Shown here: positions 51,396-60,929 of the stretch, one piece after another
Numbering within the stretch: position 1 is the stretch's first letter
Layout: each line of letters opens with the position of its first letter
NCBI GenBank assembly: GCA_964350145.1
Contig: CAYGJL010000016.1
Coordinates: forward strand, 1 to 64,000
DNA length: 64,000 nucleotides
Origin: JACDCY01 sp964350145
GTDB lineage: Bacteria > Gemmatimonadota > Gemmatimonadetes > Gemmatimonadales > Gemmatimonadaceae
Direction: 5' to 3'
Position numbers and translations under genes: made by a program
Notes under the pieces: generated by a model
Database searches by the model: none
What the model saw: only the letters and a program-made list of their open reading frames with translations
Told to the model about the DNA's origin: nothing

Positions 51396-52337
51396 TCACG
51401 ACGTTCCTTTCGCATAATTCCCTGGCACCCAAGGTCCGCCGGGGGACCATGTTCCTGAGAAATCGCCATGGGCGTGGAGACTCGCGAGCAAAGGACCGGA
51501 AAACAACCGCAAGTCATCTGACAGCACGGCCGCGCTCGCCGGGCCGTCCAGCCTTCCACGTTGCAGAAATGCTCGCCACTGGGTTTGACGGTCAGGACTC
51601 CCCAGAAATTCCCGCGTCAGGGGAAGCGGCTCCCCTGATGGGATCGGTGTATCTCGATTGATGAATGTGGCGCGGATTGCCGACGCCAGTGATGCTCCCT
51701 CGAACGGGAATGACCAGGCCAGAACGCGGAGATCGTAGAAGTCCTTCATCCGGCTTGTCGCGATCCCCATGGACACGATCGCCTCGAGCTTTTCGGCTAC
51801 GACCGTCTCGCGGGGATATGCCAGAATGCACGGCGCCGGGAGATCCAGCAGAGTCGGATAAGTGACGAGCAATTCCCGAGGCGTCACGACATCGCCAAAC
51901 CCGACGTCTATCTGCACCGGAATACGGGCACTTGCCAAGTGCGCGACCAGGCGCACACGAACGCCGGCGTCTTCGTCAGAACCGCGGATCACCTCGCCGC
52001 GAATCGAATCGGCGTCGAATCGAATTCCATCGTCCGCTGGAATGGAGCAGACGTTCTGGACGGTCGCGACCACGATTCCGACGGTGCTTCCTCCACGTCC
52101 GAGCAGGTCGAGGTCCCACGTTGCCCGCCCCCGTTGAGCCGTCCAGAGGCGGAACAGCATCGCACCTTTCAGGACAAATTCGTTCGCGTGCGAGGAGACG
52201 CCAAGCCGGTAGAGCAGACGTTCGACCGCGAACTCCGACAGCACAAGCTGCAATTCGACGTTGCGCGCTTTCGCGACATTGTGAAGCCGCGCGCGGACAG
52301 ACGCGGCGAGATCACGCGGGACCGGAGGTGCGGTCAT
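51396..52337 (-). CDS. AbiEii-type nucleotidyltransferase toxin
   Basis: A 313-residue AbiEii/AbiGii-family protein: NEFVLKGAMLFRLW, TWDLDLLGRGG (the nucleotidyltransferase Asp-x-Asp), AYPRETVVAEKLEAIVSMG and RMKDFYDLRVLAW. In AbiE phage-resistance systems the toxin adds nucleotides to tRNA or other targets and is neutralised by AbiEi. ATG at 52337 overlaps the AbiEi stop (TAATG). Confidence 0.92.
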   Translation of the reverse strand: MTAPPVPRDLAASVRARLHNVAKARNVELQLVLSEFAVERLLYRLGVSSHANEFVLKGAMLFRLWTAQRGRATWDLDLLGRGGSTVGIVVATVQNVCSIPADDGIRFDADSIRGEVIRGSDEDAGVRVRLVAHLASARIPVQIDVGFGDVVTPRELLVTYPTLLDLPAPCILAYPRETVVAEKLEAIVSMGIATSRMKDFYDLRVLAWSFPFEGASLASAIRATFINRDTPIPSGEPLPLTREFLGSPDRQTQWRAFLQRGRLDGPASAAVLSDDLRLFSGPLLASLHAHGDFSGTWSPGGPWVPGNYAKGTS

Positions 52338-52960
52338 TACAGACTGTCGAGATACGGCTGAATCACGCGCGCCACACGATCGACGCGGGCAAAGTCCCAG
52401 ACTGCCTGGAGCTCCTTGGGATGGAGTCGCCGGAATTCGCGCAGTGCTTCCACGGCAACGTCGATCCCGATCTTGTTGCGGAACTTGAAGCAGTCGGCCA
52501 CCGTTTTCGCCGCGCTGAACACTCGCACTCCGACGCCATTGACCTTGTGCGACTCGATTCCCTCGGTGAGCGCTCGGCCAGTTAGAAAGACCAGCCGGAG
52601 CGGAGGATGATCGACCCGGGAACGCCATGCCTTGTGACCGACCGCCATCCATACCTCGAACGGATCCTGCGTCGTGATGTCGTGGAATCGAAGCGCCGAA
52701 AGAAGGCAGACGATGCCGGCAGGGACGCGGCGAGCGGCTTCGGCCAGGTCCTGCCGCTCATCGCGCGGTTTCCCCGCGAGCGTGTAGAGACCACGTCCCA
52801 GCCGTTCGACCTCGCCACGCTCGACAAGGCGCTGAAGCTGAGTCCGGCTCACTCCGGCGCGTTCCAGCTCTCGCGGCCGGACGATGCCTCGTGTGGCAAC
52901 GAGTTGCCGGACTCGACTGAGCGACTCGTTTTTCGTTACGTTTCCTCGGCGATTGATCAT
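52337..52960 (-). CDS. AbiEi-type antitoxin
   Basis: A 207-residue antitoxin with an N-terminal winged helix (RVRQLVATRGIVRPRELERA, GVSRTQLQRLVERGEVERLG, RGLYTLAG) and the AbiEi C-terminal antitoxin domain (CLLSALRFHDITTQDPFEVW, FSAAKTVADCFKFRNKIG). These repress their own promoter and block AbiEii. Translationally coupled to the toxin. Confidence 0.92.
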   Translation of the reverse strand: MINRRGNVTKNESLSRVRQLVATRGIVRPRELERAGVSRTQLQRLVERGEVERLGRGLYTLAGKPRDERQDLAEAARRVPAGIVCLLSALRFHDITTQDPFEVWMAVGHKAWRSRVDHPPLRLVFLTGRALTEGIESHKVNGVGVRVFSAAKTVADCFKFRNKIGIDVAVEALREFRRLHPKELQAVWDFARVDRVARVIQPYLDSL

Positions 52961-52961
52961 A

Positions 52962-53000
52962 GTTGCCGAGAATTTGCAACATAGGTGGCGGAGAAGTCAA
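52962..53000 (-). promoter_or_regulatory. Possible abiE promoter/operator
   Basis: A -35-like TTGACT (minus strand, 53000-52995) lies upstream of a short inverted repeat GTTGC/GCAAC (52962-52966 and 52976-52980) that ends 2 nt before the abiEi ATG. No convincing -10 was found. The leader would be very short. Confidence 0.3.
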
Positions 53001-53065
53001 GGCCGCCGGGATGCCGCTCTCTGAGCGTCAGTCGACCATCGGCTCCACGTTGCGTCAGCCGGCTG

Positions 53066-54130
53066 TCACTCTCGATCCTGTCTCGGCCGCGACGTCGTGA
53101 TCCGCTGGATCAAGAGGGGATCATCGGGCAGCAACCCGGACCGCGGCAGCCGCGGGGTGAGCTCGCGCCAGGCCGGCTGTAACTCGAACGCGCGGGCAAA
53201 CAGTGGCAGTGATTCCTCCAGACGGTTCATGTTGACCAGTGCGACCGCATGCCAGTAGAGCATCTCCGCGTGCCGGCTGGGGGCGATGCCCGGGGTTGTC
53301 GCCGCGATCCGTTCCGCGGCCGCGTACTCCCGCAGCGCCGATTCGGCGTCGCCGTGTTCCACCGCCAGATCGCCGGCGTTCATGTGGTTGTATGCGCGGT
53401 GTATGGCCACGAGCCGGCGGAGCTCTGTCAGCGGCTCCGCGTGGTCGTCTACCCGAACGTCGAACAGCCGGTCCTGCCACGGCCTGCCGGTGCCGGTCCC
53501 CTTCACCACGACGAGCGCCGCGGACTGCTTGCCCCGGATGTCGCCACCCGCCGCCTGGGCCGCCTCGAGCGCCGCGAGCATGCGGTCGGCGAGATCGCCA
53601 GTGGTGCCGGTGAAGGCCCTGGACATGGCGGGCCATACCGTCTCATTCGCCATCAGGTTCGCCTGTACGGCGAAGTCCCGCCCGACGAGCAGCGTCCCGC
53701 CCGCCGATCCGCACTGTACCTGCATCGTCGCGGATTGGTTTCCCGCGATACCGCCCGCGGCGATGATGTCGCGACTGCCGGTGAAGGTTGCGACATCTCC
53801 CTTCGCGTCAACCATGCCGACCTGCCGTACCTGGCAGGCAGCGTCTCCGTGCAGCAGCGCGCGTAACGCTTCCGGCGCGCTTTTGCCCGCACGCAGCAGA
53901 TCCAGCCCGAGCTTCCCGTACGCCGGATCCACGAAACTCTGAGTGGCGATTCCGCCGACACCGGCTTCCGCCCACGGCACGATCTGGCCGACGCCGAACC
54001 AATGCGATTGAACAGCCACGCCGATCTGGCCGGTGGCCGAGTCACGCGCGACGATCGAGTACGTGCTCACCGGACGCAGCTGCGCGGCGAGCGGTGAGGC
54101 GATCAGCAGGAGGCAGAGGAGGGTTTTCAT
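53066..54130 (-). CDS. Secreted DUF1028 protein with TPR-like tail
   Basis: A 354-residue protein with a signal peptide (cleavage near LAAQ, residue 17), a DUF1028 domain (TYSIVARDSATGQIGVAVQS, GIATQSFVDPAYGKLGLDLL, GGTLLVGRDFAVQANLM), whose fold is Ntn-hydrolase-like, and a C-terminal region with TPR-like helices (HAEMLYWHAVALVNMNRLEE). Exact activity is unknown. The gene is isolated on the minus strand. Confidence 0.9.
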   Translation of the reverse strand: MKTLLCLLLIASPLAAQLRPVSTYSIVARDSATGQIGVAVQSHWFGVGQIVPWAEAGVGGIATQSFVDPAYGKLGLDLLRAGKSAPEALRALLHGDAACQVRQVGMVDAKGDVATFTGSRDIIAAGGIAGNQSATMQVQCGSAGGTLLVGRDFAVQANLMANETVWPAMSRAFTGTTGDLADRMLAALEAAQAAGGDIRGKQSAALVVVKGTGTGRPWQDRLFDVRVDDHAEPLTELRRLVAIHRAYNHMNAGDLAVEHGDAESALREYAAAERIAATTPGIAPSRHAEMLYWHAVALVNMNRLEESLPLFARAFELQPAWRELTPRLPRSGLLPDDPLLIQRITTSRPRQDRE

Positions 54131-54251
54131 ATCATCCGCTCAGGGGAGAGGGTTCGCCGCGACGTCTAGCACTCGGCTAGAGGTAGCCGAACAGCGGCGG
54201 AAAGACAAACACGATGAGCACGGCCGGCGCCGAGCTGGCCTAAGGTAGAGA

Positions 54252-54410
54252 CTAGCCCACGCGCTGTTTGATTTCGCCTCGCAGTCCACTGAGCTCCAGC
54301 TGGTCGAGCTGAACTTTGCAGCTCGCATTGTCGATGTCGATACCGACGAGATCGCCGCCTGCATCGTAATCGAGAACAACGCCCTCGGAGATCTCTCGAG
54401 GCGGGAAGGA
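54252..54410 (-). pseudogene. DUF2283 gene fragment, N-terminus lost
   Basis: The 322-nt stretch between the DUF1028 and gcvP genes contains 52 codons reading REISEGVVLDYDAGGDLVGI, DIDNASCKVQLDQLELSGL to a TAG. This is the C-terminal two-thirds of a DUF2283 protein; an in-frame TAA (54413-54411) and unrelated sequence replace the first 20 or so residues. Nothing else was seen in this gap. Confidence 0.7.
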
Positions 54411-54452
54411 TTACATCCAGCAGAGGATTAGGATGCGCCGCTCCGAAGCCAA

Positions 54453-57356
54453 TCACTCCACCACAACCGCCTCGGCATACGCACCCGTCGGCGGACACGA
54501 ACACACCAGGTTCCGATCGCCGTACGCGCTCTCCACCCGCGCCACCGCGGGCCAGAACTTCCGCCCCTTGATCCACTCCGCCGGAAACGCCGCCTGCTCG
54601 CGCGTATACCCATGCGTCCACGCGGTCGCTGTCACCCGCTCGAGCGTGTGCGGTGCGTTCTTCAGCACGTTGTCCTGCTTGTCCGCCGTCCCGATCTCGA
54701 TCTCGCGAATCTCCTCCCGAATCGAGATCATCGCGTCGCAGAACCGGTCCAGCTCGGCCAGCGACTCGCTCTCGGTCGGCTCGATCATCAGCGTCCCCGC
54801 CACGGGGAACGACACGGTCGGCGCGTGGAAGCCGTAATCCATCAGCCGCTTGGCGATATCCTCCACCTCCACGCCTGACGCGCCCTTCACCACCCGCGTG
54901 TCCACGATGCACTCGTGCGCCACGGTGCCGTTGATGGCCTTGTACAGCACGGGGTAGTGCGGCTCCAGCTTCCGCGCGATGTAGTTCGCGTTCAGGATCG
55001 CGATCTTGCTGGCGTACGTCAGCCCTTCCCCGCCCATCATCTGGATGTACGCGAGCGAGATCGGGAGTATGCTGGCGCTCCCCCAGGGCGCCGCCGACAC
55101 CGCGCCGTGCGCGTTCGCATTCGGCGAGACGACGGCGTGTCCCGGCAGAAACGGCTCGAGGTGCGCGGCCACTCCGATCGGGCCCATTCCCGGACCGCCG
55201 CCGCCGTGCGGAATGCAGAACGTCTTGTGCAGGTTCAGATGACACACGTCCGCGCCGAAATCGCCCGGCCGGCACAGTCCGACCATCGCGTTCATGTTGG
55301 CGCCGTCCATGTACACCTGCCCGCCGTGCTCGTGCACGATGCTGCAGATCTCGACGATGCCGCTCTCGAACACGCCGTGCGTGGACGGATACGTGATCAT
55401 CAGCGCGCCGAGATTTGCCGCGTGCTCGGCTGCCTTCGCGCGCAGATCGTCCACGTCCACGTTGCCGTGCTTGTCCGTTTTCACGACCACGACCTTCATC
55501 CCCGCCATCACAGCGCTCGCGGGATTGGTCCCGTGCGCGGACTGCGGAATGAGACAGACGTCGCGATGGCTGTCGCCGCGCGCCTCGTGGTACGCGCGGA
55601 TCGTCAGCAGCCCGGCGTACTCGCCCTGCGACCCCGCGTTCGGCTGCAGCGACACCGCCGCGAAGCCAGTGATGTCCGCCAGCGCGGACTCCAGCAGCCG
55701 GAAAAGCAGCGCGTAACCCTCGGCCTGCGACACCGGGGCGAACGGATGCATCCGACCGAAGCCCGGCCACGTGATGGGCATCATCTCCGCGGTCGCGTTC
55801 AGCTTCATCGTGCACGAGCCGAGCGGGATCATCGAGTGCACCAGCGACAGGTCGCGCGACTCGAGCGTGTGCAGGTACCGCAGCAGCTCCGTCTCGGAGC
55901 GGTGCGTGTTGAACACGGGGTGCGTGAGGAACGGCGTCGCGCGCTTGAACCGCTCGTCGTACCGCGGGTCTGCTTCGTCGGCCAGCTCATCGAGCGTGAA
56001 CGGCGGACGCTCGCCGCCAGCGAACACCTCCAGCAATTCCTCGACGTCCTTCTCCGAAACCGTCTCGTCCAGCGCGATCACGATGGACGCGCCGCCCAGG
56101 TGCCGGATGTTGATCCCGCGCGCGGCCGCGTCGGCGACAATCGCCTCCGCGCTGCCTGAGCCTACCTCGATCCGCACGGTGTCGAAGAAGTCGTCGTGCG
56201 CCACCGCGTGGCCCAGCCGCTTCACGCCCGCCGCGAGCAGAGCCGCGAATCCGTGCACCCGCTCGGCGATCCGCGTCAGCCCTTCCGCGCCGTGATAGAC
56301 AGCGTACATGCCCGCCACCACCGCCAGCAGCACCTGCGCGGTGCAGATGTTGGACGTCGCCTTCTCGCGCCGGATGTGCTGCTCGCGCGTCTGGAGCGCC
56401 ATGCGCAGCGCGGGATTCCCGTCCGCGTCGCGCGACACGCCGATGATCCGGCCGGGGATCTGCCGCTTGTACTCGTCGCGCGTGGCGAAGAACGCCGCGT
56501 GCGGCCCGCCGTAGCCGAGCGGCACGCCGAACCGCTGCGTGTTACCGACGACGATGTCCGCGCCCCACTCGCCAGGCGGCGTGAGCAGCACCAGGCTCAA
56601 CAGGTCCGCGGCGACCGTGACCAGCGCGTTCGCGGCGTGCGCGCGCGCACACAGTTGCTTGTAGTCGTGCACCGCGCCGTCGGTGGCGGGATACTGCACG
56701 AGTGCGCCAAACACATCGGGGCCGGGCTTGAACGTGCGGAAATCGCCGACCTCGATCGTGATCCCGCGCGCGGCCGCGCGCGTCTGGATCACATCTATCG
56801 TCTGCGAATGACACTCCGACGATACGAAGAACACTTCCTTCCCCGGCTTGCCCGCGACGCCGTAGCTCATGGCCATCGCTTCCGCGGCCGCGGTCGCTTC
56901 ATCCAGCAGCGACGCGTTGGCGATCTCCAGCCCGGTGAGATCCATCACCATCGTCTGGAACGTCAGCAGCGCCTCGAGGCGGCCCTGCGCGATCTCCGCC
57001 TGATATGGTGTGTACGCGGTGTACCAGCCGGGATTCTCCAGGATGTTCCGCTGCAGCACGGGCGGCGTGATGCAGTCGTGATAGCCGAGTCCGAGATACG
57101 AACGGAAGACCCGGTTCCGCGCGGCGAGCCCGCGCAGCCCCGCCAGCGCCTCGTACTCGCTCTTCGCCGCGCCGGTCGCGAGCGGCTCCTTCGCGCGGAT
57201 GTCGCGCGGAATCACCGCGTCTATGAGATCGTCGAGCGAATCGTAGCCGAGCGCGTCGAGCATCGTGGCGACGTCCGCTTCGCCGGGGCCGACGTGCCGG
57301 CGGACGAAGTTGTCGCTGCCGGGAAGGGTGCGAGGCTGGGTTTGGGTGGGCATCAC
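54453..57356 (-). CDS. gcvP: Glycine dehydrogenase (decarboxylating), P protein
   Basis: A 967-residue single-chain GcvP, the PLP enzyme that decarboxylates glycine and passes the aminomethyl group to lipoylated GcvH. The PLP lysine is in HLNLHKTFCIPHGGGGPG of the C-terminal half; the N-terminal half has RHVGPGEADVATML and FRSYLGLGYHD. Length matches fused P1-P2 proteins. It diverges from a lipoate ligase gene; gcvH is at 42.3 kb. Confidence 0.96.
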   Translation of the reverse strand: MMPTQTQPRTLPGSDNFVRRHVGPGEADVATMLDALGYDSLDDLIDAVIPRDIRAKEPLATGAAKSEYEALAGLRGLAARNRVFRSYLGLGYHDCITPPVLQRNILENPGWYTAYTPYQAEIAQGRLEALLTFQTMVMDLTGLEIANASLLDEATAAAEAMAMSYGVAGKPGKEVFFVSSECHSQTIDVIQTRAAARGITIEVGDFRTFKPGPDVFGALVQYPATDGAVHDYKQLCARAHAANALVTVAADLLSLVLLTPPGEWGADIVVGNTQRFGVPLGYGGPHAAFFATRDEYKRQIPGRIIGVSRDADGNPALRMALQTREQHIRREKATSNICTAQVLLAVVAGMYAVYHGAEGLTRIAERVHGFAALLAAGVKRLGHAVAHDDFFDTVRIEVGSGSAEAIVADAAARGINIRHLGGASIVIALDETVSEKDVEELLEVFAGGERPPFTLDELADEADPRYDERFKRATPFLTHPVFNTHRSETELLRYLHTLESRDLSLVHSMIPLGSCTMKLNATAEMMPITWPGFGRMHPFAPVSQAEGYALLFRLLESALADITGFAAVSLQPNAGSQGEYAGLLTIRAYHEARGDSHRDVCLIPQSAHGTNPASAVMAGMKVVVVKTDKHGNVDVDDLRAKAAEHAANLGALMITYPSTHGVFESGIVEICSIVHEHGGQVYMDGANMNAMVGLCRPGDFGADVCHLNLHKTFCIPHGGGGPGMGPIGVAAHLEPFLPGHAVVSPNANAHGAVSAAPWGSASILPISLAYIQMMGGEGLTYASKIAILNANYIARKLEPHYPVLYKAINGTVAHECIVDTRVVKGASGVEVEDIAKRLMDYGFHAPTVSFPVAGTLMIEPTESESLAELDRFCDAMISIREEIREIEIGTADKQDNVLKNAPHTLERVTATAWTHGYTREQAAFPAEWIKGRKFWPAVARVESAYGDRNLVCSCPPTGAYAEAVVVE

Positions 57357-57377
57357 TAGCTCAAAGAAGGGCTACGA

Positions 57378-57403
57378 GGAATCCAGGTTTGGAGTGTGGC
57401 AGT
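57378..57403 (+). repeat. Family G single arm between gcvP and lipoate ligase
   Basis: Twenty-six nt match the family G arm at 39158-39183 with one difference (GGAATCCAGGTTTGGAGTGT at the start). The following TTTGGAGGGGAGAGTTGGGA repeats the same word. No inverted partner was seen. Confidence 0.75.
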
Positions 57404-57470
57404 TTGGAGGGGAGAGTTGGGAGTGACCCCCTCGGCGCCGGCGTCCATCTAATTTATCGCTCCAGTGACC

Positions 57471-58265
57471 ATGAGCGCGCCTATTTCAGAGCTGCCGGAC
57501 ATGGCACGGCTGGTGTGGCGCACGCTCCTCACGCCGCCCCTCCCGGGCGCGGAGAACATGGCCTGCGATCTCGCCCTCATGGACCGCGCGCGGATGACCG
57601 GCGAGGCAGCCCTGCGCGTGTACTCGTGGAAGGACCCGACGTTGTCCTTCGGCCGCAACCAGAAAACCGGCGGATACGATCGGGACGCACTCGAGCGCGC
57701 GGGGATCGCTATCGTCCGGCGCCCGACAGGCGGACGCGCGATCCTGCACCACCGCGAGATCACCTACAGCGTGACCGCACCCGCGCCGCCGGGAGAGTCC
57801 ATCGCGGCGGCGTACGACTGGATCAACGGCCTGCTGCTCCGCGCGCTGCGCGCCCTCGGCGTGCATGCGGCGATCGCGACGCGAACGGGCCGCGCGCCGG
57901 CGCCCGACTCCAATCCATGTTTCGCCGAGCCGACTGCCGGCGAGATCACACTGCGCGGACGCAAGCTCGTCGGGAGCGCGCAGTACCGCGAAGCCGGCGC
58001 GATGCTGCAGCACGGATCCATCCTGATCTCCGACGACCAGTCAGGGTTGGCGGCGCTCGCCGGCGGTGGCGCGGCTCCCGCCCCCGCAACTCTGGAGCAG
58101 GCACTGGGACGCGCGCCTCGTCCCGCCGAGCTGCACGACGCAATGCTCGCGGCCATGCGGGAGGACGGGATCGAGCCGCGGCCGCTCGCAGCCGCGAAAT
58201 TGACGGACTCGCTCGCGCGGCACCTCCCCGCGTTCGAGGATTCGCAATGGACATGGCGCAGGTGA
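57471..58265 (+). CDS. Lipoate-protein ligase family protein
   Basis: A 264-residue BPL/LplA-type ligase that attaches lipoate (or octanoate) to carrier proteins such as GcvH. The substrate-binding motif is RRPTGGRAILHH and the catalytic lysine is in GRKLVGSAQ; the LHDAMLAAMRE end matches the family. ATG at 57471 is preferred to a GTG two codons earlier. Divergent from gcvP, so it probably serves the glycine cleavage system. It overlaps the next gene by 19 nt. Confidence 0.9.
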   Translation: MSAPISELPDMARLVWRTLLTPPLPGAENMACDLALMDRARMTGEAALRVYSWKDPTLSFGRNQKTGGYDRDALERAGIAIVRRPTGGRAILHHREITYSVTAPAPPGESIAAAYDWINGLLLRALRALGVHAAIATRTGRAPAPDSNPCFAEPTAGEITLRGRKLVGSAQYREAGAMLQHGSILISDDQSGLAALAGGGAAPAPATLEQALGRAPRPAELHDAMLAAMREDGIEPRPLAAAKLTDSLARHLPAFEDSQWTWRR

Positions 58266-59956
58266 AGCGCAATCTTCCGCCGATGCGATCGCTGAAGAAA
58301 CGCACCGCGGCTGGACTGCTCTGCCTGCTCACGCTGGGCGCGTGCGACAAGCGCGACGAGTCCGGCGCTGTCACGGGCGGCACGATCGTCGTCGCCGTCG
58401 CCGCCGACGTGGACGCGCTGGTCCCGCCGTTGGTCGCGTCCGTGCAGGGGCGGCAGGTCACGGACCTCATCTTCGATCGGCTCGCCGACATCGGCGATTC
58501 GCTCAATACCACCGGCGACTACGGCTTCCGCCCGCGGCTCGCCGAGCGCTGGACGTGGAGCGCCGACTCGCTCCAGATCACGTTCTCGCTGAACCAGCTC
58601 GCCCGCTGGCACGACGGGCGCGCCGTCACCGCGCGCGACGTGCGGTTCACGCACCAGCTCTTCCGGGACCCGGAAGTCGCGGCGCCGATGGCCGCGCTGC
58701 TGGCGAACATAGACTCGGTGAGCGCGCCGGATTCGCTCACCGCGATCTTCTGGTTCAGGGGCCGCTCGCCGCGGCAGTTCTTCGACGCGGTGTACAACCT
58801 GCTCATCGTTCCCGAGCATCTACTCGGCGCGGCGCCGCGCGGACAGCTGCGCGGGACCGCGTTCGCGCGCTCACCGGTCGGGAGCGGCCGCTTCCGCTTC
58901 GCGCGCTGGCAGCCGGCGGTGTCGCTCGAGGTAGTCGCGGACACCAACAACTACGCCGGACGGCCGAACATTGACCGCGTGATCTGGACGGTGTCACCCG
59001 ATTTCACGACCGCGTCCACCAAGCTGCTGGCGGGCGAGGCCGACGCGTTCGACGTCGTTCGCCCCGAGATGATCCCGGAGATTCAGAAAGATCCCGCGCT
59101 CCGGCTCGTGACGTACCCCGGCCTGGAGTACGGCTTCCTCCAGTTCAACCTGCGCGATCCGCGCCGGCGCACGCTGCCGCATCCGCTCTTCGGCGACCGG
59201 CAGCTTCGCGTGGCGATATCGCACGCGCTCGACCGCGAGTCCATGGTGCATAACGTGTTCGACACGCTCGCGGCGGTGGCGATCGGCCCGACCGTTCGGG
59301 GCTACCTGGGCGCGGGCACGGATCTGCCGCAAATCGCGCACGACACCGCGGCGGCCAACCGGCTGCTCGACTCGCTCGGCTGGAGCCGCGGCGCCAAAGG
59401 CATGCGCGCAAAGAGCGGCAGGCCGCTGGCGTTCTCGCTGGTGACGCCGACGTCGAGCAGGAACCGCGGGCGCATGGCCGTCCTGATCCAGGAGCAGCTG
59501 CGCGGACTCGGCATCGCCGTGGAGATCGAGTCGCTGGACAACGCTGCTTTCCTGACGCGCCTCAACAGCCGCTCCTTCGACGCCGCGCTGGGCGGGTGGC
59601 GGCTCGATCCCGCGCCCGGAATCCGCCAGACGTGGGGCACGGCCGGCTCGCGCGCGCCCGGCGGGACCAACTTCGGATCGTACGAGAGCCCCGAGTTCGA
59701 CATGCACGTGGACAGTGCGCTCACCACCATGAATCCCGCGCGCGCGCACGCCTGGATGCGGCGGGCATACGAGGTGATCATCCGCGACGCGCCCGCGGTC
59801 TGGCTGTACGAGCCGCTCGCGATGCTCGCGCTGCACAGCCGCATCAGGCCCACTGTTCTGCGGCGGGACGCCTGGTGGGCACACATCGCCGACTGGACGA
59901 TAGACCCCGCAGCACGACTCCCGCGCGACAATATCGGTCTGAATCGTACGCCGTAA
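58247..59956 (+). CDS. Peptide ABC transporter substrate-binding lipoprotein
   Basis: A 569-residue SBP family 5 protein (DppA/OppA-like). The signal ends in a lipobox LTLGAC (Cys about 33). The family region RWHDGRAVTARDVRFTHQLF and LRVAISHALDRESMV are clear. The ATG at 58247 has GAGGA 6 nt upstream and overlaps the lipoate ligase; an ATG at 58283 is the alternative. First gene of a five-gene importer operon. Confidence 0.93.
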   Translation: MDMAQVKRNLPPMRSLKKRTAAGLLCLLTLGACDKRDESGAVTGGTIVVAVAADVDALVPPLVASVQGRQVTDLIFDRLADIGDSLNTTGDYGFRPRLAERWTWSADSLQITFSLNQLARWHDGRAVTARDVRFTHQLFRDPEVAAPMAALLANIDSVSAPDSLTAIFWFRGRSPRQFFDAVYNLLIVPEHLLGAAPRGQLRGTAFARSPVGSGRFRFARWQPAVSLEVVADTNNYAGRPNIDRVIWTVSPDFTTASTKLLAGEADAFDVVRPEMIPEIQKDPALRLVTYPGLEYGFLQFNLRDPRRRTLPHPLFGDRQLRVAISHALDRESMVHNVFDTLAAVAIGPTVRGYLGAGTDLPQIAHDTAAANRLLDSLGWSRGAKGMRAKSGRPLAFSLVTPTSSRNRGRMAVLIQEQLRGLGIAVEIESLDNAAFLTRLNSRSFDAALGGWRLDPAPGIRQTWGTAGSRAPGGTNFGSYESPEFDMHVDSALTTMNPARAHAWMRRAYEVIIRDAPAVWLYEPLAMLALHSRIRPTVLRRDAWWAHIADWTIDPAARLPRDNIGLNRTP

Positions 59957-59957
59957 C

Positions 59958-60929
59958 GTGATCGCGTTCCTACTGCGTCGCGTCGCTCACACACTCGTAG
60001 TAGTCGCCGCAGTCGCAACGCTCGTATTCGTCCTGATTCATGCGGCCCCGGGCGATCCTTTCGCCGGCTCGCTCGACAACCCGAACGTCACCGAGGAAGT
60101 GCGCGCGCGCTGGCGCGCATCGTACGGGCTCGACCAGCCGCTCCCGGTGCAGTACGGCCGGTATCTCGCGCGCCTCGCCCGCGGCGACCTCGGCTGGTCT
60201 TTCTCGCGGCAGCAGCCCGTCGCCGCGGTAATTCGCGATTCCCTGCCGCGCACGCTCCTCCTAGTGGGGCTCGCGCTCGTGTTCGCCTTCGCTGCCGGCA
60301 TCGCGCTCGCGCTCGCGCAGACACGCAGACGCGGGCGCCTGTTCGACCGCGCGGCCGGCGGCGTGTCGCTCGTACTGCTCTCGATGCCCGACTTCTGGCT
60401 CGGCTTGCTGCTGCTGCTCGCGTTCAGCTACTGGATTCCGCTGTTCCCGGTCGGCGGGATGACGGACGTCGTGGTGTACCCGCATCTGGGAGCGGGCGCG
60501 CAACTGCTCGACCGCGCGCACCACATCGTCCTCCCGCTCGCCACGCTCGTCCTGGCGGCGGGCGCGGCCGTCGCGCGGTACCAGCGCGCCGCCCTGCTCG
60601 AGGTTCTGCCGCGGGATTACATCCGGTCCGCGCGCGCAAAAGGCGTCGAGGAGCGGACAGTCGTGCGCCGGCACGCGCTGCGCAACGCTCTCATGCCTTC
60701 CATCACCCTGCTCGGCACCAGCCTCCCCGCGCTGGTCGGCGGAGTGGTGTTCGTCGAGAAAGTCTTCTCCTGGCCGGGGATGGGGCTCGTGGCCGTGGAC
60801 GCCGTCTCCTCGCGCGATTATCCGCTGGTTCTCGCGGTGGTGATCGTCGGGACCATCGTCGTGGCCGCTGGAAATCTCCTGGCGGACGTGCTCTACCGGG
60901 TGGCCGATCCGAGGCTGCGCGATGCTTGA
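59958..60929 (+). CDS. Peptide ABC transporter permease (DppB/OppB type)
   Basis: A 323-residue permease with six membrane helices; N-terminal LLRRVAHTLVVVAAVATLVF and the EAA loop YIRSARAKGVEERTVVRRHA with LPALVGGVVFVEKVFSWPGM are typical of the DppB/OppB group. GTG start one nt after the substrate-binding gene. It overlaps the next permease by 8 nt. Confidence 0.95.
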   Translation: MIAFLLRRVAHTLVVVAAVATLVFVLIHAAPGDPFAGSLDNPNVTEEVRARWRASYGLDQPLPVQYGRYLARLARGDLGWSFSRQQPVAAVIRDSLPRTLLLVGLALVFAFAAGIALALAQTRRRGRLFDRAAGGVSLVLLSMPDFWLGLLLLLAFSYWIPLFPVGGMTDVVVYPHLGAGAQLLDRAHHIVLPLATLVLAAGAAVARYQRAALLEVLPRDYIRSARAKGVEERTVVRRHALRNALMPSITLLGTSLPALVGGVVFVEKVFSWPGMGLVAVDAVSSRDYPLVLAVVIVGTIVVAAGNLLADVLYRVADPRLRDA

